43,748 nt of DNA from Methylotenera_A sp046594915 (GCA_046594915.1 JBKJRC010000010.1:1-43748); one strand, 5' to 3'. Shown: positions 1 through 8,629, counted from the stretch's first letter. Notes: generated by a model not told the origin, from the letters alone. Made by a program: numbers and translations.

Positions 1-58
1 CTGGCACTTGCTCGCTTTGGTCCGGATGGACGATAAAAACTACTTCATAATGTCGCAT
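1..58 (-). CDS. rpsF: 30S ribosomal protein S6, 5' part only
   Basis: The reverse strand from 58 reads MRHYEVVFIVHPDQSEQVP, the conserved N-terminus of ribosomal protein S6, which binds S18 and the central domain of 16S rRNA. A strong AAGGAGA ribosome binding site lies at 63-69 (reverse strand), just before the ATG. The gene leaves the window after 19 codons, so nothing can be said about its C-terminus or about the rpsF-rpsR-rplI operon that usually follows. It is divergent from the alternative oxidase gene. Confidence 0.9.
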   Translation of the reverse strand, partial: MRHYEVVFIVHPDQSEQVP

Positions 59-198
59 GAAATCTCCTTGTGGTTTGCAGCCACCCGATATGCTGTCGGT
101 GTGGCAAGGGTTGAAAAATACGCGATTATAGTCAATTAAGCTTTGTAAATCAATCGGATTGAGCGAATTATCAAGATAAATCAAACTTAAATTGCATT

Positions 199-248
199 AT
201 CGAACATAATCATCGAACTTAATCTTAAATACAACTTATTTAATAAGT
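199..248. promoter_or_regulatory. Direct and inverted repeats upstream of the alternative oxidase
   Basis: Two adjacent 13-base copies, ATCGAACATAATC (199-211) and ATCGAACTTAATC (212-224), differ at one base. An inverted repeat follows, ACTTAT (234-239) and ATAAGT (243-248) around a 3-base spacer. They lie 55-104 bases before the alternative oxidase start, in the divergent rpsF/aox interval, so they could be regulator sites. No known consensus was matched. Confidence 0.35.
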
Positions 249-302
249 GCAACAAATGCAGCAAATTAATGCCTAATAGCATGCAAATAATAAGGACACA
301 TC

Positions 303-929
303 ATGAAAACCCACGATGCAATACATATAAATTTAGAGCAGCACCAAACACCCGTTAGTTTTTCAGACAAAGTAGCATACAGCTTTACTAAAGCCATGCG
401 TTTTTTTGCGGATACTTTTTTTAGTGGCCGCTATGGCCATCGCGCGGTTGTGCTAGAAACGATTGCTGGCGTGCCTGGCATGGTGGGCGGCACTTTGCAG
501 CATTTACATTCATTGCGCCGCATGCAATCGGATAACGGCTGGATACGCACATTATTAGATGAAGCCGAAAATGAACGCATGCACTTGATGACGTTTATTG
601 AAATCGCCAAACCAAGCGCTTTTGAGCGTATTTTAATCGTTATCGCACAAGGCATTTTTTATAACTGCTTCTTTTTATTGTATTTAATTTCATCTAAAAC
701 CGCGCATCGCGTTGTGGGTTATTTTGAAGAAGAAGCGGTTTTTAGCTACACAGAATATTTAGCGGGCGTGGATAGTGGTAAATATGAAAATGTAGCCGCA
801 CCGCAATTAGCCATTGATTACTGGCACTTACAGCCTGACGCTAAGTTGCGTGATGTGATTATTGTGGTGCGCGCGGATGAAGCGGGGCATCGTGATGTAA
901 ATCATGATTTTGCCAATCAATTAAGTTAA
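303..929 (+). CDS. aox: Alternative oxidase (cyanide-insensitive ubiquinol oxidase)
   Basis: Predicted membrane-bound di-iron ubiquinol oxidase that reduces oxygen to water without pumping protons. All four diagnostic blocks are visible: LETIAGVPGMVGG near residue 50, ENERMHLM near 90, EEEAVFSYT near 141 and RADEAGHRDVNH near 190. They retain the iron ligands (Glu of LET, Glu and His of NERMH, Glu of EEEA, Glu and the last His of DEAGH). Two non-ligand positions differ from the usual plant/protist form: Phe replaces His in the EEEAxHSYT block and Gly replaces the first His of DEAHH. At 208 residues it is short, like bacterial AOX proteins without a targeting peptide. A modest AAGGA precedes the ATG. 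It appears to be a single-gene unit. Similar di-iron oxidases (PTOX) are less likely given the block sequences. Confidence 0.9.
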   Translation: MKTHDAIHINLEQHQTPVSFSDKVAYSFTKAMRFFADTFFSGRYGHRAVVLETIAGVPGMVGGTLQHLHSLRRMQSDNGWIRTLLDEAENERMHLMTFIEIAKPSAFERILIVIAQGIFYNCFFLLYLISSKTAHRVVGYFEEEAVFSYTEYLAGVDSGKYENVAAPQLAIDYWHLQPDAKLRDVIIVVRADEAGHRDVNHDFANQLS

Positions 930-953
930 CACTATATTATTGGTTAACTTTTT
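923..953 (+). terminator. Probable terminator of the alternative oxidase gene
   Basis: AAGTTAAC (923-930) pairs with GTTAACTT (943-950) and a short T run follows. The stem overlaps the stop codon of the oxidase. It is AT-rich, so strength is uncertain. Confidence 0.45.
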
Positions 954-996
954 AATGATTTAACTAGCCATTACAGCACTAGCGGATTCTTAGCAT

Positions 997-1272
997 TTAT
1001 TTGGGCTTATTTTTTTGCCCCGCTTTTAACACCACAATCATGGTCGACAAACATAGCGTAATCGCGTTGGCAATAATAATCGGCCAGTCATATTGCAATA
1101 AACCGTACACCAGCCACAACGCAACGCCCAAAGTAAAAATGGTATACATGGGAAGGGAAATACCCGATAAATCGCGCGTTTTGTAAGACTGCAGTGCTTG
1201 CGGCACAAAAGCAACGGTGGTTAAAACCGCAGCGCAAGCGCCAATAATTGGTGTAAAATCAGAAATTAACAT
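997..1272 (-). CDS. SemiSWEET / PQ-loop family sugar transporter
   Basis: 91 residues with three hydrophobic segments (about 9-28, 38-59 and 63-83) and the PQ-loop motif TVAFVPQALQSYKTRD in the first helix, followed by LSGISLPMYTIF. This is the half-size bacterial SWEET architecture (MtN3/saliva family), which works as a homodimer to move small sugars down their gradient across the inner membrane. The substrate cannot be read from the sequence. The gene sits between the alternative oxidase and uvrB and looks monocistronic, so context gives no pathway. Confidence 0.85.
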   Translation of the reverse strand: MLISDFTPIIGACAAVLTTVAFVPQALQSYKTRDLSGISLPMYTIFTLGVALWLVYGLLQYDWPIIIANAITLCLSTMIVVLKAGQKNKPK

Positions 1273-1329
1273 AATAAATTACTTTAAATATTTCATATAG
1301 TAGATTGATTTTAATTAATTTATTTAATA

Positions 1330-3363
1330 CTATTTTAAATCGGGCATTTCTGCGCCAAACACTTTTACTCTCAGCTTTTTAAGCTGATCTCTAAAATCAG
1401 CGGCTTTTTCAAACTCCAGGTTTTTAGCAGCATCGTGCATGCATTTTTCCAGACGCTTCATTTCTTTGGCCAATTGTTTTTCGCTTAAACTCTCATAATT
1501 GGCCTGATCTTGAGCGGATTTGCGTTCACGTTGCACTTCATCTTTATCGTAAACGCCATCAATCATATCTTTAATGCTTTTTACGATGCCTTTTGGCACA
1601 ATGCCATTCGCTTCATTAAAAGCCATCTGCACGCCGCGCCTGCGTTCGGTTTCATCCATTGCCGCTTTCATACTGCGCGTGATTTTATTGGCATAAAAAA
1701 TCACCTTACCGTTTAAATTACGCGCAGCGCGGCCTGATGTTTGAATCAAGCTGCGTTCAGAGCGTAAAAACCCTTCTTTATCCGCATCCAGCACCGCGAC
1801 TAATGACACTTCCGGAATATCCAGCCCTTCGCGCAACAAGTTAATGCCCACCAACACATCAAATTCACCCAGACGCAAATCGCGGATAATTTCCACGCGC
1901 TCGACCGTATCGATATCGCTGTGCAAATAGCGCACTTTGACGCCATGCTCATTTAAATAATCGGTTAAATCTTCTGCCATGCGTTTGGTTAGTGTGGTTG
2001 CCAATACACGCTCGCCGACGGCAACACGTAGTTTAATTTCGCCTAATAAATCATCCACTTGCGTGTCGGCCGGTTTCACAATAATTTCCGGGTCAACCAA
2101 GCCAGTTGGGCGTGCAATCATTTCCACCACTTGCTGCTGATGGTTTTTTTCGTACTCGGCAGGCGTGGCGGAAACAAATACGCATTGACGCATAATGCGT
2201 TCAAACTCTTCAAATTTAAGCGGTCGATTATCCATGGCCGATGGCAAGCGCCAGCCGTAGTCTACTAAGTTGGTTTTGCGTGAGCGGTCGCCCAAAAACA
2301 TGCCGCCCACTTGCGGCACAGTCACGTGGCTTTCATCAATAATCATCAGCGCATCATCTGGCAAATAATCAATCAATGTTGGCGGCGGGTCGCCTGGGTT
2401 GCGGCCAGATAAATGACGTGAGTAGTTTTCGATGCCTTTGCAAAAGCCAATTTCGTTCAGCATTTCCAAATCAAAGCGCGTGCGCTGCTCAATGCGTTGC
2501 GCTTCAACCAACTTGCCTTCTTTGATATAAAAAGCCACGCGGTCGACCAACTCTTTTTTAATCTTTTCCATCGCCTTCACTGTCGTCTCACGTGGAGTGA
2601 CGTAATGACTTGAAGGATAGATGGTAAATCGTTGAATTTTATTAAATATTTGTCCTGTTAATGGGTCAAATAAAGTAATAGTTTCAATCTCATCATCAAA
2701 TAAACTAACGCGCACTGCCGTTTCGTTATTCTCTGCAGGGAAGATATCAATCACATCGCCACGCACCCTAAAGCAACCGCGGCTAAAATCAAAATCGTTG
2801 CGGTCATACTGCATGCCGATTAGGCGGTCGATTGCATCGCGCTGACTGAGTTTTTCTCCCTGTTTAAGGTGCAGCACCATGCCGTGATAATCGCTCGGGT
2901 CGCCGATGCCGTAAATCGCCGAAACGGTTGCGACAATAATGCTGTCCTCGCGCTCTAGTAAAGCTTTGGTGGCAGAAAGTCGCATCTGCTCGATATGTTC
3001 ATTGATTGAAGAATCTTTTTCGATAAACAAGTCGCGCGAAGGCACGTAGGCTTCTGGCTGATAATAATCGTAATAACTGACGAAATATTCTACCGAATTA
3101 TTCGGGAAGAATTCGCGAAACTCACTGTACAACTGTGCCGCCAGCGTTTTATTGGGCGCCATCACAATCGCTGGCTTGCCTGTACGCGCAATCACATTGG
3201 CCATGGTGTAGGTTTTGCCAGAGCCTGTTACACCGAGAAGCGTTTGAAATTTTAAGCCGTCTTGAATACCTTGTGTAAGCTTATCAATGGCTTGCGGCTG
3301 GTCGCCTGCAGGCGGAAAAGGCTGATATAGCTGATATTTACTATTGGGGAATGTGACGAACAC
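1330..3363 (-). CDS. uvrB: UvrABC excinuclease subunit B
   Basis: Damage-verification helicase-like subunit of nucleotide excision repair: it receives lesions from UvrA and recruits UvrC for incision. At 677 residues it is the usual full length. Visible elements are Walker A GVTGSGKT (about 45), the Tyr-rich beta-hairpin region YFVSYYDYYQPEAYVP (about 92-108), the DEAD-like box IDESHVT (about 340), helicase motif VI QTSGRAARN (about 543), and a C-terminal UVR domain (about 635-670) used to contact UvrC. The start MFVTFPNSKYQLYQPF gives the normal N-terminus. No LexA operator was recognised in the divergent region 3364-3607 shared with the protease gene. Confidence 0.98.
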   Translation of the reverse strand: MFVTFPNSKYQLYQPFPPAGDQPQAIDKLTQGIQDGLKFQTLLGVTGSGKTYTMANVIARTGKPAIVMAPNKTLAAQLYSEFREFFPNNSVEYFVSYYDYYQPEAYVPSRDLFIEKDSSINEHIEQMRLSATKALLEREDSIIVATVSAIYGIGDPSDYHGMVLHLKQGEKLSQRDAIDRLIGMQYDRNDFDFSRGCFRVRGDVIDIFPAENNETAVRVSLFDDEIETITLFDPLTGQIFNKIQRFTIYPSSHYVTPRETTVKAMEKIKKELVDRVAFYIKEGKLVEAQRIEQRTRFDLEMLNEIGFCKGIENYSRHLSGRNPGDPPPTLIDYLPDDALMIIDESHVTVPQVGGMFLGDRSRKTNLVDYGWRLPSAMDNRPLKFEEFERIMRQCVFVSATPAEYEKNHQQQVVEMIARPTGLVDPEIIVKPADTQVDDLLGEIKLRVAVGERVLATTLTKRMAEDLTDYLNEHGVKVRYLHSDIDTVERVEIIRDLRLGEFDVLVGINLLREGLDIPEVSLVAVLDADKEGFLRSERSLIQTSGRAARNLNGKVIFYANKITRSMKAAMDETERRRGVQMAFNEANGIVPKGIVKSIKDMIDGVYDKDEVQRERKSAQDQANYESLSEKQLAKEMKRLEKCMHDAAKNLEFEKAADFRDQLKKLRVKVFGAEMPDLK

Positions 3364-3607
3364 GCGATTTTACCTAAACTTAAACCTAAAAATTGAGCTT
3401 AATTCTAGCAGTTTTGCATCTAAATGCATTTTATTTGATTACAAGTTAATAGGATTTATCGTGCAATTGCGTAATTTGTTCATGTGACGAACTTATATCG
3501 AATAGACCAAGTCTTTATCAACAGAATAAATCGTTTGTTCATCAATATAACGATTCAACTAAATCTTAACTTAGATATTAAACTGGACCATAACTTAGGG
3601 GATTTTC

Positions 3608-4621
3608 ATGCGTTTTTTAGTGTTAACTACAGCATTATTAACCACCATTTCATCTGCTTTCGCTTTTGAAACAGGCAAAATGATGGAAGCTTTTTGGGGC
3701 GTAGTCATGGTACGTGGCTACAATACCACTGGTGGTTTGTCCTATGGCTCTGGCGTGGTGGTTGCCGAAAACAAAGTATTGACCAATTGCCATGTGTTGC
3801 GTGCCACCAAACAACCCTGGGTTTCGCGCGGTGAAGATACTTATTCAATCACAGGCGTTAAGGTGGATGCCTGGCACGATTTATGTCTAGTTTCGACATT
3901 TTCCATGCCATTTAAACCGGTAGTTATGGGCAAAAGTACCGACCTTAAGCGCGGTCAAGAAGTGGCCGCGATTGGCCATTCTAATGGTGTGCCCGCCCCG
4001 CTGACTTCCAGCGGCACGGTGAAAGCCCTGTTTGATTCAGACAAAGGTAAAATCATCCGCAGCACAGCCCGATTTATGCTGGGTGCAAGTGGCAGCGGCT
4101 TATTTGATATGCAGGGCCGCTTAATCGGCATCAATACCTTTAAAACAGCTGGACAAGGCGGCAGTATTCACTATGCATTGCCGATCGAATGGCTGGAAGA
4201 TTTGGAAAAACAGCCAGAAACAACGGTGTTTCCAGTCACTGGCAAAGCCTTGTGGGAAGAAGACGAAGATAAAAAACCCTTTTACATGCAAACTGCCGTG
4301 CCAGAATCGCGCGAAGACTGGCCAAAACTGGCTGAAATATCCGAAAGGTGGACGCAAGCTGAACCTAAAAATACCGAAGCTTGGTACGCATTAGGGCTTG
4401 CCAACGAAAACTTGGCCAAGGTTGATATTGCAGAAAAAGCCTATCAACAGGCGGCAAACCTGGATGCTAGTAATTTCGATGCTTTAATGCATTTAGGCAT
4501 CATCGCGAAAAGTAAAGGCGACACTGCATCGATGCACCGCATTCAAATCGCTTTGAACGATTTAGATAAGGATTTGGGCGTTGAGTATTCTGAAATGATG
4601 GGTTGCGCTGGCGGATGTTAA
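3608..4621 (+). CDS. Periplasmic trypsin-like serine protease with C-terminal TPR repeats
   Basis: N-terminal Sec signal peptide (about residues 1-19, ending SAFA). The S1 chymotrypsin-fold triad can be traced: His in TNCHVL (about 58), Asp in AWHDLCLVS (about 95), Ser in GASGSGLFD (about 160). Unlike DegP/DegQ there is no PDZ domain. Instead residues about 250-320 hold TPR-like helices (AWYALGLANENLAK, ALMHLGIIAKSKGD). The protein ends with Cys-rich GCAGGC. The likely role is periplasmic proteolysis or scaffolding, with the substrate unknown. The gene is divergent from uvrB and followed by a strong terminator, so it is probably transcribed alone. The TPR tail suggests it binds a partner protein (inference). 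Confidence 0.8.
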   Translation: MRFLVLTTALLTTISSAFAFETGKMMEAFWGVVMVRGYNTTGGLSYGSGVVVAENKVLTNCHVLRATKQPWVSRGEDTYSITGVKVDAWHDLCLVSTFSMPFKPVVMGKSTDLKRGQEVAAIGHSNGVPAPLTSSGTVKALFDSDKGKIIRSTARFMLGASGSGLFDMQGRLIGINTFKTAGQGGSIHYALPIEWLEDLEKQPETTVFPVTGKALWEEDEDKKPFYMQTAVPESREDWPKLAEISERWTQAEPKNTEAWYALGLANENLAKVDIAEKAYQQAANLDASNFDALMHLGIIAKSKGDTASMHRIQIALNDLDKDLGVEYSEMMGCAGGC

Positions 4622-4710
4622 CCACTGCATGTTAACCACAAGCATAGTTAATTCTCTCCTATAATTAATCTGCCTGTTACATTCGCTAAATAATCTTACT
4701 TAACACTATT

Positions 4711-4738
4711 AGAGGCCTCAATATTGAGGCCTCTTTAG
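4711..4738 (+). terminator. Rho-independent terminator after the protease gene
   Basis: Bases 4711-4734 form a perfect 24-base palindrome (AGAGGCCTCAAT and its complement) followed by TTTAGTTTG. With loop bases unpaired, about 10 GC-rich pairs remain. It ends the protease transcript before the aminotransferase gene. Confidence 0.8.
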
Positions 4739-4840
4739 TTTGTTATCCGCATTGAAGTGATGATTCCTTAATCCTGCTTTTATGCGTAAAATACTGCATA
4801 TTCATTGACTATCGTTCATAAGTATTAAGGAAAGTGCATT

Positions 4841-6067
4841 TTGGCCCATTCGTCTTCACCGCTTTTACCCACCCAAATCTTATCGCAGCGCGTTCAAAGC
4901 ATCAAAGAATCCCCTACCCTAGCCATTACTGCCAAAGCAGGTAAATACAAAGCAGAAGGCCGTCCGATTATCGGTTTAGCGGCCGGCGAGCCAGATTTTG
5001 ATACGCCACAGCATATTAAAGATGCCGCGATTGCGGCGATTAACGCGGGTTATACTAAATACACACCTGTCAGCGGCATTCCGTCGCTTAAAAAAGCCAT
5101 TGTCAATAAATTTAAAACTGAAAACGGTTTTGATTATACGGTGAATGAAGTGATTGTGGGCGTTGGCGGCAAGCAAACCATTTTTAACTTATGCCTGGCG
5201 GTGCTTAATAGGGGCGATGAAATGATTGTACCCGCGCCTTATTGGGTCAGCTACGCCGATATTGCCTTGGTGGCTGAAGCCGTACCGGTGATCATTGAAT
5301 GCGGGATCGAGCAAGGTTTTAAATTATTGCCAGCACAATTAGAAGCGGCCATCACGCCTAAAACTAAATTGGTGATGTTTAATTCGCCATCGAATCCAAC
5401 TGGCGCGGTTTACAATTTAGCAGAGTTAAAAGCGCTGGGCGAAGTGTTGCTAAAGCACCCGCATGTATTGGTTGCCACCGATGATATGTACGAACATGTG
5501 AATCTTACGGGCGATAAATTCGACAATATACTTAACGCTACGCCAGCGTTAAAAGACCGCTGCATCGTACTTAACGGTGTTTCCAAGGCCTATTCCATGA
5601 CAGGTTGGCGCATTGGTTACGCGGCTGGCCCGGCTTACATCATTAAAGCGATGGAAATTTTGCAATCGCAATCCACCAGTAATGCAACTTCTATCTCACA
5701 ATACGCGGCTGTAGCGGCATTAAGCGGTTCGCAAGATTGCATTAAACCAATGGTTACGGCATTTATCGAACGCCACAAATATGTGGTAGACCGTTTTAAC
5801 GCAATGCCAGGGCTTAGTTGTTTAATGGCCGGTGGCGCGTTTTACGCTTTTCCCGATGCGCGCACAGCGATTGTCCATTTACACCAAGCGGGCAAAATCA
5901 ATGCCGCAACCGATATGGCTTTGGCGGAATATTTATTAGAAAGCTTTGATGTGGCGGTGGTGCCTGGTTCTGCGTTTGGTGCAGAAGGCTATTTCCGCAT
6001 CTCGTTTGCCACTTCAATGGATAATCTGCGCGTTGCCTTGGATAGAATTGAAAAAGCGCTCAATTAA
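4841..6067 (+). CDS. aspC: Aspartate aminotransferase, class I PLP-dependent
   Basis: 408-residue fold-type I aminotransferase of subgroup Ib, interconverting aspartate/2-oxoglutarate and oxaloacetate/glutamate; some members also transaminate prephenate. Visible motifs: AAGEPDFDTP (about 47-56), GGKQTIFN for PLP phosphate binding (about 108), NSPSNPTGAVY (about 184-194), the Schiff-base lysine in NGVSKAYSMTGWRIGY (about 248) and RISFATS near the end with the carboxylate-binding Arg. The start is TTG at 4841: AAGGAAAG at 4827-4834 is well placed and no in-frame ATG exists before the conserved N-terminus. The gene is flanked by terminators on both sides, so it is probably monocistronic. Confidence 0.92.
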   Translation: MAHSSSPLLPTQILSQRVQSIKESPTLAITAKAGKYKAEGRPIIGLAAGEPDFDTPQHIKDAAIAAINAGYTKYTPVSGIPSLKKAIVNKFKTENGFDYTVNEVIVGVGGKQTIFNLCLAVLNRGDEMIVPAPYWVSYADIALVAEAVPVIIECGIEQGFKLLPAQLEAAITPKTKLVMFNSPSNPTGAVYNLAELKALGEVLLKHPHVLVATDDMYEHVNLTGDKFDNILNATPALKDRCIVLNGVSKAYSMTGWRIGYAAGPAYIIKAMEILQSQSTSNATSISQYAAVAALSGSQDCIKPMVTAFIERHKYVVDRFNAMPGLSCLMAGGAFYAFPDARTAIVHLHQAGKINAATDMALAEYLLESFDVAVVPGSAFGAEGYFRISFATSMDNLRVALDRIEKALN

Positions 6068-6119
6068 ACGCTGTAATTAACCTAAACGCTGTAATTATCC
6101 TATACGCTATAGTTAACCA
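6066..6119. repeat. Three imperfect 18-base tandem copies
   Basis: AAACGCTGTAATTAACCT recurs with an 18-base period at 6066, 6084 and 6102; the last copy has drifted to TATACGCTATAGTTAACC. It starts at the stop codon of the aminotransferase gene and precedes the terminator. No function is apparent. Confidence 0.75.
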
Positions 6120-6131
6120 GTTAAAATCATC

Positions 6132-6161
6132 AAAAAAAGACCTGAAACAAGGTCTTTTTTA
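6132..6161. terminator. Bidirectional rho-independent terminator
   Basis: AAAAAAAGACCT and AGGTCTTTTTT pair around GAAACA, with A and T runs on both sides. It can serve both the aminotransferase gene on the plus strand and the converging YetF-type gene on the minus strand. Confidence 0.85.
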
Positions 6162-6176
6162 TTGCTGAAATTTTGG

Positions 6177-6650
6177 TTATGGCTTTTTGTCGTAACCTTG
6201 CACCGTCACGCTGCCATTGTTTTCAAGAATCGCCAGCTTAACATCTTTAATTTCAAAAAAACCAGATTGGCGCAAGGTTGCATCCACTTCATCTTGTGTC
6301 AGTTTTGCATCGTTCATCACGTCTTTAAATAACTTGCCTTGATGAATGATTACCTGCGGCCTGCCTTCCAAAATTACTTCCATTTTTTTGCTCTTAAATG
6401 CGATTAAGCCGACTAAATAATTGATGCCGATCAACGTGGCTGCCGATATTAAGCCGCCAATCAGTGAGTTATCACCTCCAGTCATCGAATTTTGCACAGC
6501 GTTGGATAAAATAAGCAACAAGACTAAGTCAAAGGGTGAAAGCTGACCAATTTGTCGTTTGCCAGTTAAACGCAGCAACACAATTAAAAATGTGTAAACA
6601 ATCAAACCTCTTAATATTAACTCCCACCAAGCTATTGATAGTTCAAACAT
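6177..6650 (-). CDS. DUF421 / YetF-family membrane protein
   Basis: 157 residues. Three transmembrane helices occupy about 13-85, carrying the family signature LRLTGKRQIGQLSPFDLVLL. A soluble DUF421 domain follows (about 90-155), containing EGRPQVIIHQGKLF and a pattern (MNDAKLTQDEVDATLRQSGF) typical of YetF/YcaP proteins. Family members form inner-membrane oligomers of poorly defined function; in Bacillus, YetF-type proteins are linked to spore germinant receptors, which does not transfer here. It is convergent with the aminotransferase gene and 52 bases downstream of the AsmA-family gene on the same strand, so the two could be cotranscribed. Confidence 0.85.
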   Translation of the reverse strand: MFELSIAWWELILRGLIVYTFLIVLLRLTGKRQIGQLSPFDLVLLLILSNAVQNSMTGGDNSLIGGLISAATLIGINYLVGLIAFKSKKMEVILEGRPQVIIHQGKLFKDVMNDAKLTQDEVDATLRQSGFFEIKDVKLAILENNGSVTVQGYDKKP

Positions 6651-6702
6651 ACTATTACCCTTTAAATATTATTTAGCCTAGGTGTTGTTTAACTTAGGTG
6701 TG

Positions 6703-8052
6703 TTAATCGCCGCCAAATATCTCTCTAACAGAATCCAATGCGCCTGCCGCTTTAATTCCAATGCTTGTGCCAACACCTGGCCCTAAAATAGCCGTGCCTG
6801 CTGCAGCGCCAATTAATGCCATTTTAGAAGGCAATATGACTGGGTTATTGACTGTGCCAGCAACATTTAATGGAATGGCGGCCAAACCTGCGCTGTTATT
6901 TACTTTTACTTCTACCACACCATCTAATTGTTTATTCGGTTTCACCTTAACTTGCCCAGTTGCCGCCAGCAAACCAGAGCTGATATTCATATCCCGCAAA
7001 TGATATTGCTTGCCAGACACATTGAGCAAGCCAGAAAATGCATCAAACTGTGTCTCCCCGCCGCTTTGGCTTCGCTTAACCAGCAAACTCGCCACTTTAA
7101 CCAAATCCACGCCATGCAATACACCACGATTGATTTTAAATTTAAAATTGGCTTGCAAGCGCTCGGACAGTTGGCCGATTTCTTTCGCGCTTGCAGAAAA
7201 ACTGCCATCGCCAAATAAACTTCCGCTCAAATAAATGGCTTTACTCATCATCATGCTAGGGTGCTTAATGGATAAACTCTTAACATTCAATTGTCCATTG
7301 GTTTTCCAATTAATTACGCCCTTACTTTCTTGCCAAGTTAACACTGCATTTCCAGTCAATTTTCCATCGTAAAGTGCAATATCCATTTTGGGTATGGTTA
7401 ATCGATTCTCTTTAAGCTGCATTTTAAGTGTCGCTTGATCGATAAACAGCGGCAAACCAACTGGCAGTGTCCATTTATCGATATTCAGCGTAATTAAATG
7501 CGTATCGCCATCGGGCGTAATATCTGCTTTAAGCTTGCCATCCAGGCTTTTTATCAGCGCAGAATCTAATTGATTCAATTGAGTTAATGTAATTTCAGCA
7601 TTCAAAATGGGCAGCTTTCTATCCGGCCAAATCAGCTGCAATTCATCTACATTAATATGTCTTACATTAACCGCTGCCGCTTCCGCATTCTCAAACTTTC
7701 TGCCAGGTAGCGCAGAAATAATGCTTAAAGCCGCTTGCTTGATCATCGGTTTAGTCACCCTCAAATCAAATTGTTTGGTTTGCGACAACAAAGAAGTTAA
7801 TGTCGGCACAATCACCAGTTTTTCAATTGTCACTTCTTGATTCTTACCAACAACAATATCGCTGGCCACCAATCGTGGACTGGGCAAAAAAAGCAAATGA
7901 CCGTTCGCAATCGTGACAGGCGCGCCTAATTTTTCGCTGGCAATGCGCTCAGCCTTCTGCAAATAAGTCTGCGTGGGTACCAAAAAAGGCAAGATAAACA
8001 ATGCAACAATCACAAGCCCCGCGGCAAATGCTATTTTTTTAGATTTTTTCAT
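6703..8052 (-). CDS. AsmA-family protein
   Basis: 449 residues. An N-terminal signal anchor (residues about 8-27, IAFAAGLVIVALFILPFLVP) is followed by the typical AsmA opening in which the SEKLGAPVTIANGHLLFLPSPRL stretch (about 39-61) carries the conserved GxxVxI...G core. The middle is rich in short beta strands, and DGKLTGNAVLTW plus VKVKPNKQLDGVVEVKVN resemble the AsmA_2 C-terminal region. AsmA-like proteins are inner-membrane-anchored periplasmic proteins of the bridge-like lipid-transfer class, implicated in outer-membrane lipid homeostasis. This one is shorter than E. coli AsmA (about 617 residues). The tail (AAAGTAILGPGVGTSIGIKA) is glycine-rich and hydrophobic, which may mean a second membrane contact. 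Confidence 0.8.
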   Translation of the reverse strand: MKKSKKIAFAAGLVIVALFILPFLVPTQTYLQKAERIASEKLGAPVTIANGHLLFLPSPRLVASDIVVGKNQEVTIEKLVIVPTLTSLLSQTKQFDLRVTKPMIKQAALSIISALPGRKFENAEAAAVNVRHINVDELQLIWPDRKLPILNAEITLTQLNQLDSALIKSLDGKLKADITPDGDTHLITLNIDKWTLPVGLPLFIDQATLKMQLKENRLTIPKMDIALYDGKLTGNAVLTWQESKGVINWKTNGQLNVKSLSIKHPSMMMSKAIYLSGSLFGDGSFSASAKEIGQLSERLQANFKFKINRGVLHGVDLVKVASLLVKRSQSGGETQFDAFSGLLNVSGKQYHLRDMNISSGLLAATGQVKVKPNKQLDGVVEVKVNNSAGLAAIPLNVAGTVNNPVILPSKMALIGAAAGTAILGPGVGTSIGIKAAGALDSVREIFGGD

Positions 8053-8136
8053 TAATTAACCCAACAATTTTTGCGTGTAACGATTGACCAATAAGCACTT
8101 AGCCAGTATTATCACGCCTTCGTAAGTGTAACCGAT

Positions 8137-8212
8137 TCCTCGATAGCTCAGTCGGTAGAGCAACGGACTGTTAATCCGTGTGTCCCTGGTTCGAGCCCAG
8201 GTCGAGGAGCCA
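8137..8212 (+). tRNA. tRNA-Asn (anticodon GTT)
   Basis: A complete cloverleaf can be folded. Acceptor stem TCCTCGA (8137-8143) pairs with TCGAGGA (8202-8208), with discriminator G and an encoded CCA at 8210-8212. The anticodon loop is CTGTTAA inside ACGGA/TCCGT, giving GTT. The T arm contains GGTTCGAGCC. An integrase remnant starts 5 bases downstream, suggesting use as an attachment site. Confidence 0.97.
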
Positions 8213-8217
8213 AATAT

Positions 8218-8466
8218 TTAAAGGCTAGCGTTTAGGCGCTGGCCTTTTTCATTTCTACTACGTGACAAACTCAGTACGTTGTCAACACTCCAACCAAGTT
8301 CGATTCTTGAAGCAGAGAACGCCAAATTCTCAGTTGCAAATTTTGCATAATGATCTACCATTGATTTGGTTTTCCAGCCGCCCAAATCTTTAAGTTCATC
8401 ACAACTGGTTCCAGCTTGACGAGGCCAAGATGCCAAAGTATGCCTTAAATTCAGCTTTATATCTGC
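8218..8466 (-). pseudogene. Phage-type tyrosine recombinase, C-terminal remnant
   Basis: Reverse-strand reading from 8466 gives a fragment of the catalytic domain: NLRHTLASWPRQAGTS, then DELKDLGGWKTKSMVDHYAK, matching the HxxR...H/W...Y core of phage and island integrases. The second catalytic Arg (LRHT) and the Tyr nucleophile (MVDHYAK) are present, but the first His of HxLRH is Leu and an in-frame TAA at 8467-8469 cuts off everything upstream. The N-terminal and core-binding domains are absent. Its position directly beside tRNA-Asn is the standard place for an integrated element's integrase, so this is probably the scar of an old integration. It cannot be active. Confidence 0.85.
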
Positions 8467-8629
8467 TTACTTGCATTTGCTACTCTGCAGTTCAGTTTCA
8501 ACATTATTGAATGTCCACTGAATTCTGGGAAGTCCAATTGAGGTAATATTGTGATGTCAGCCTAAGTCAGATGAAAGACAAATTTGTCGCAAAAGCCCCT
8601 CTGGTAATAATGCCATTTTATGATGCTCT

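Noticed and set aside
6066..6119. 18-base repeats as regulatory sites for the aminotransferase gene
   Set aside because: They lie after its stop codon and before a terminator, and the copies have drifted; no role is supported.
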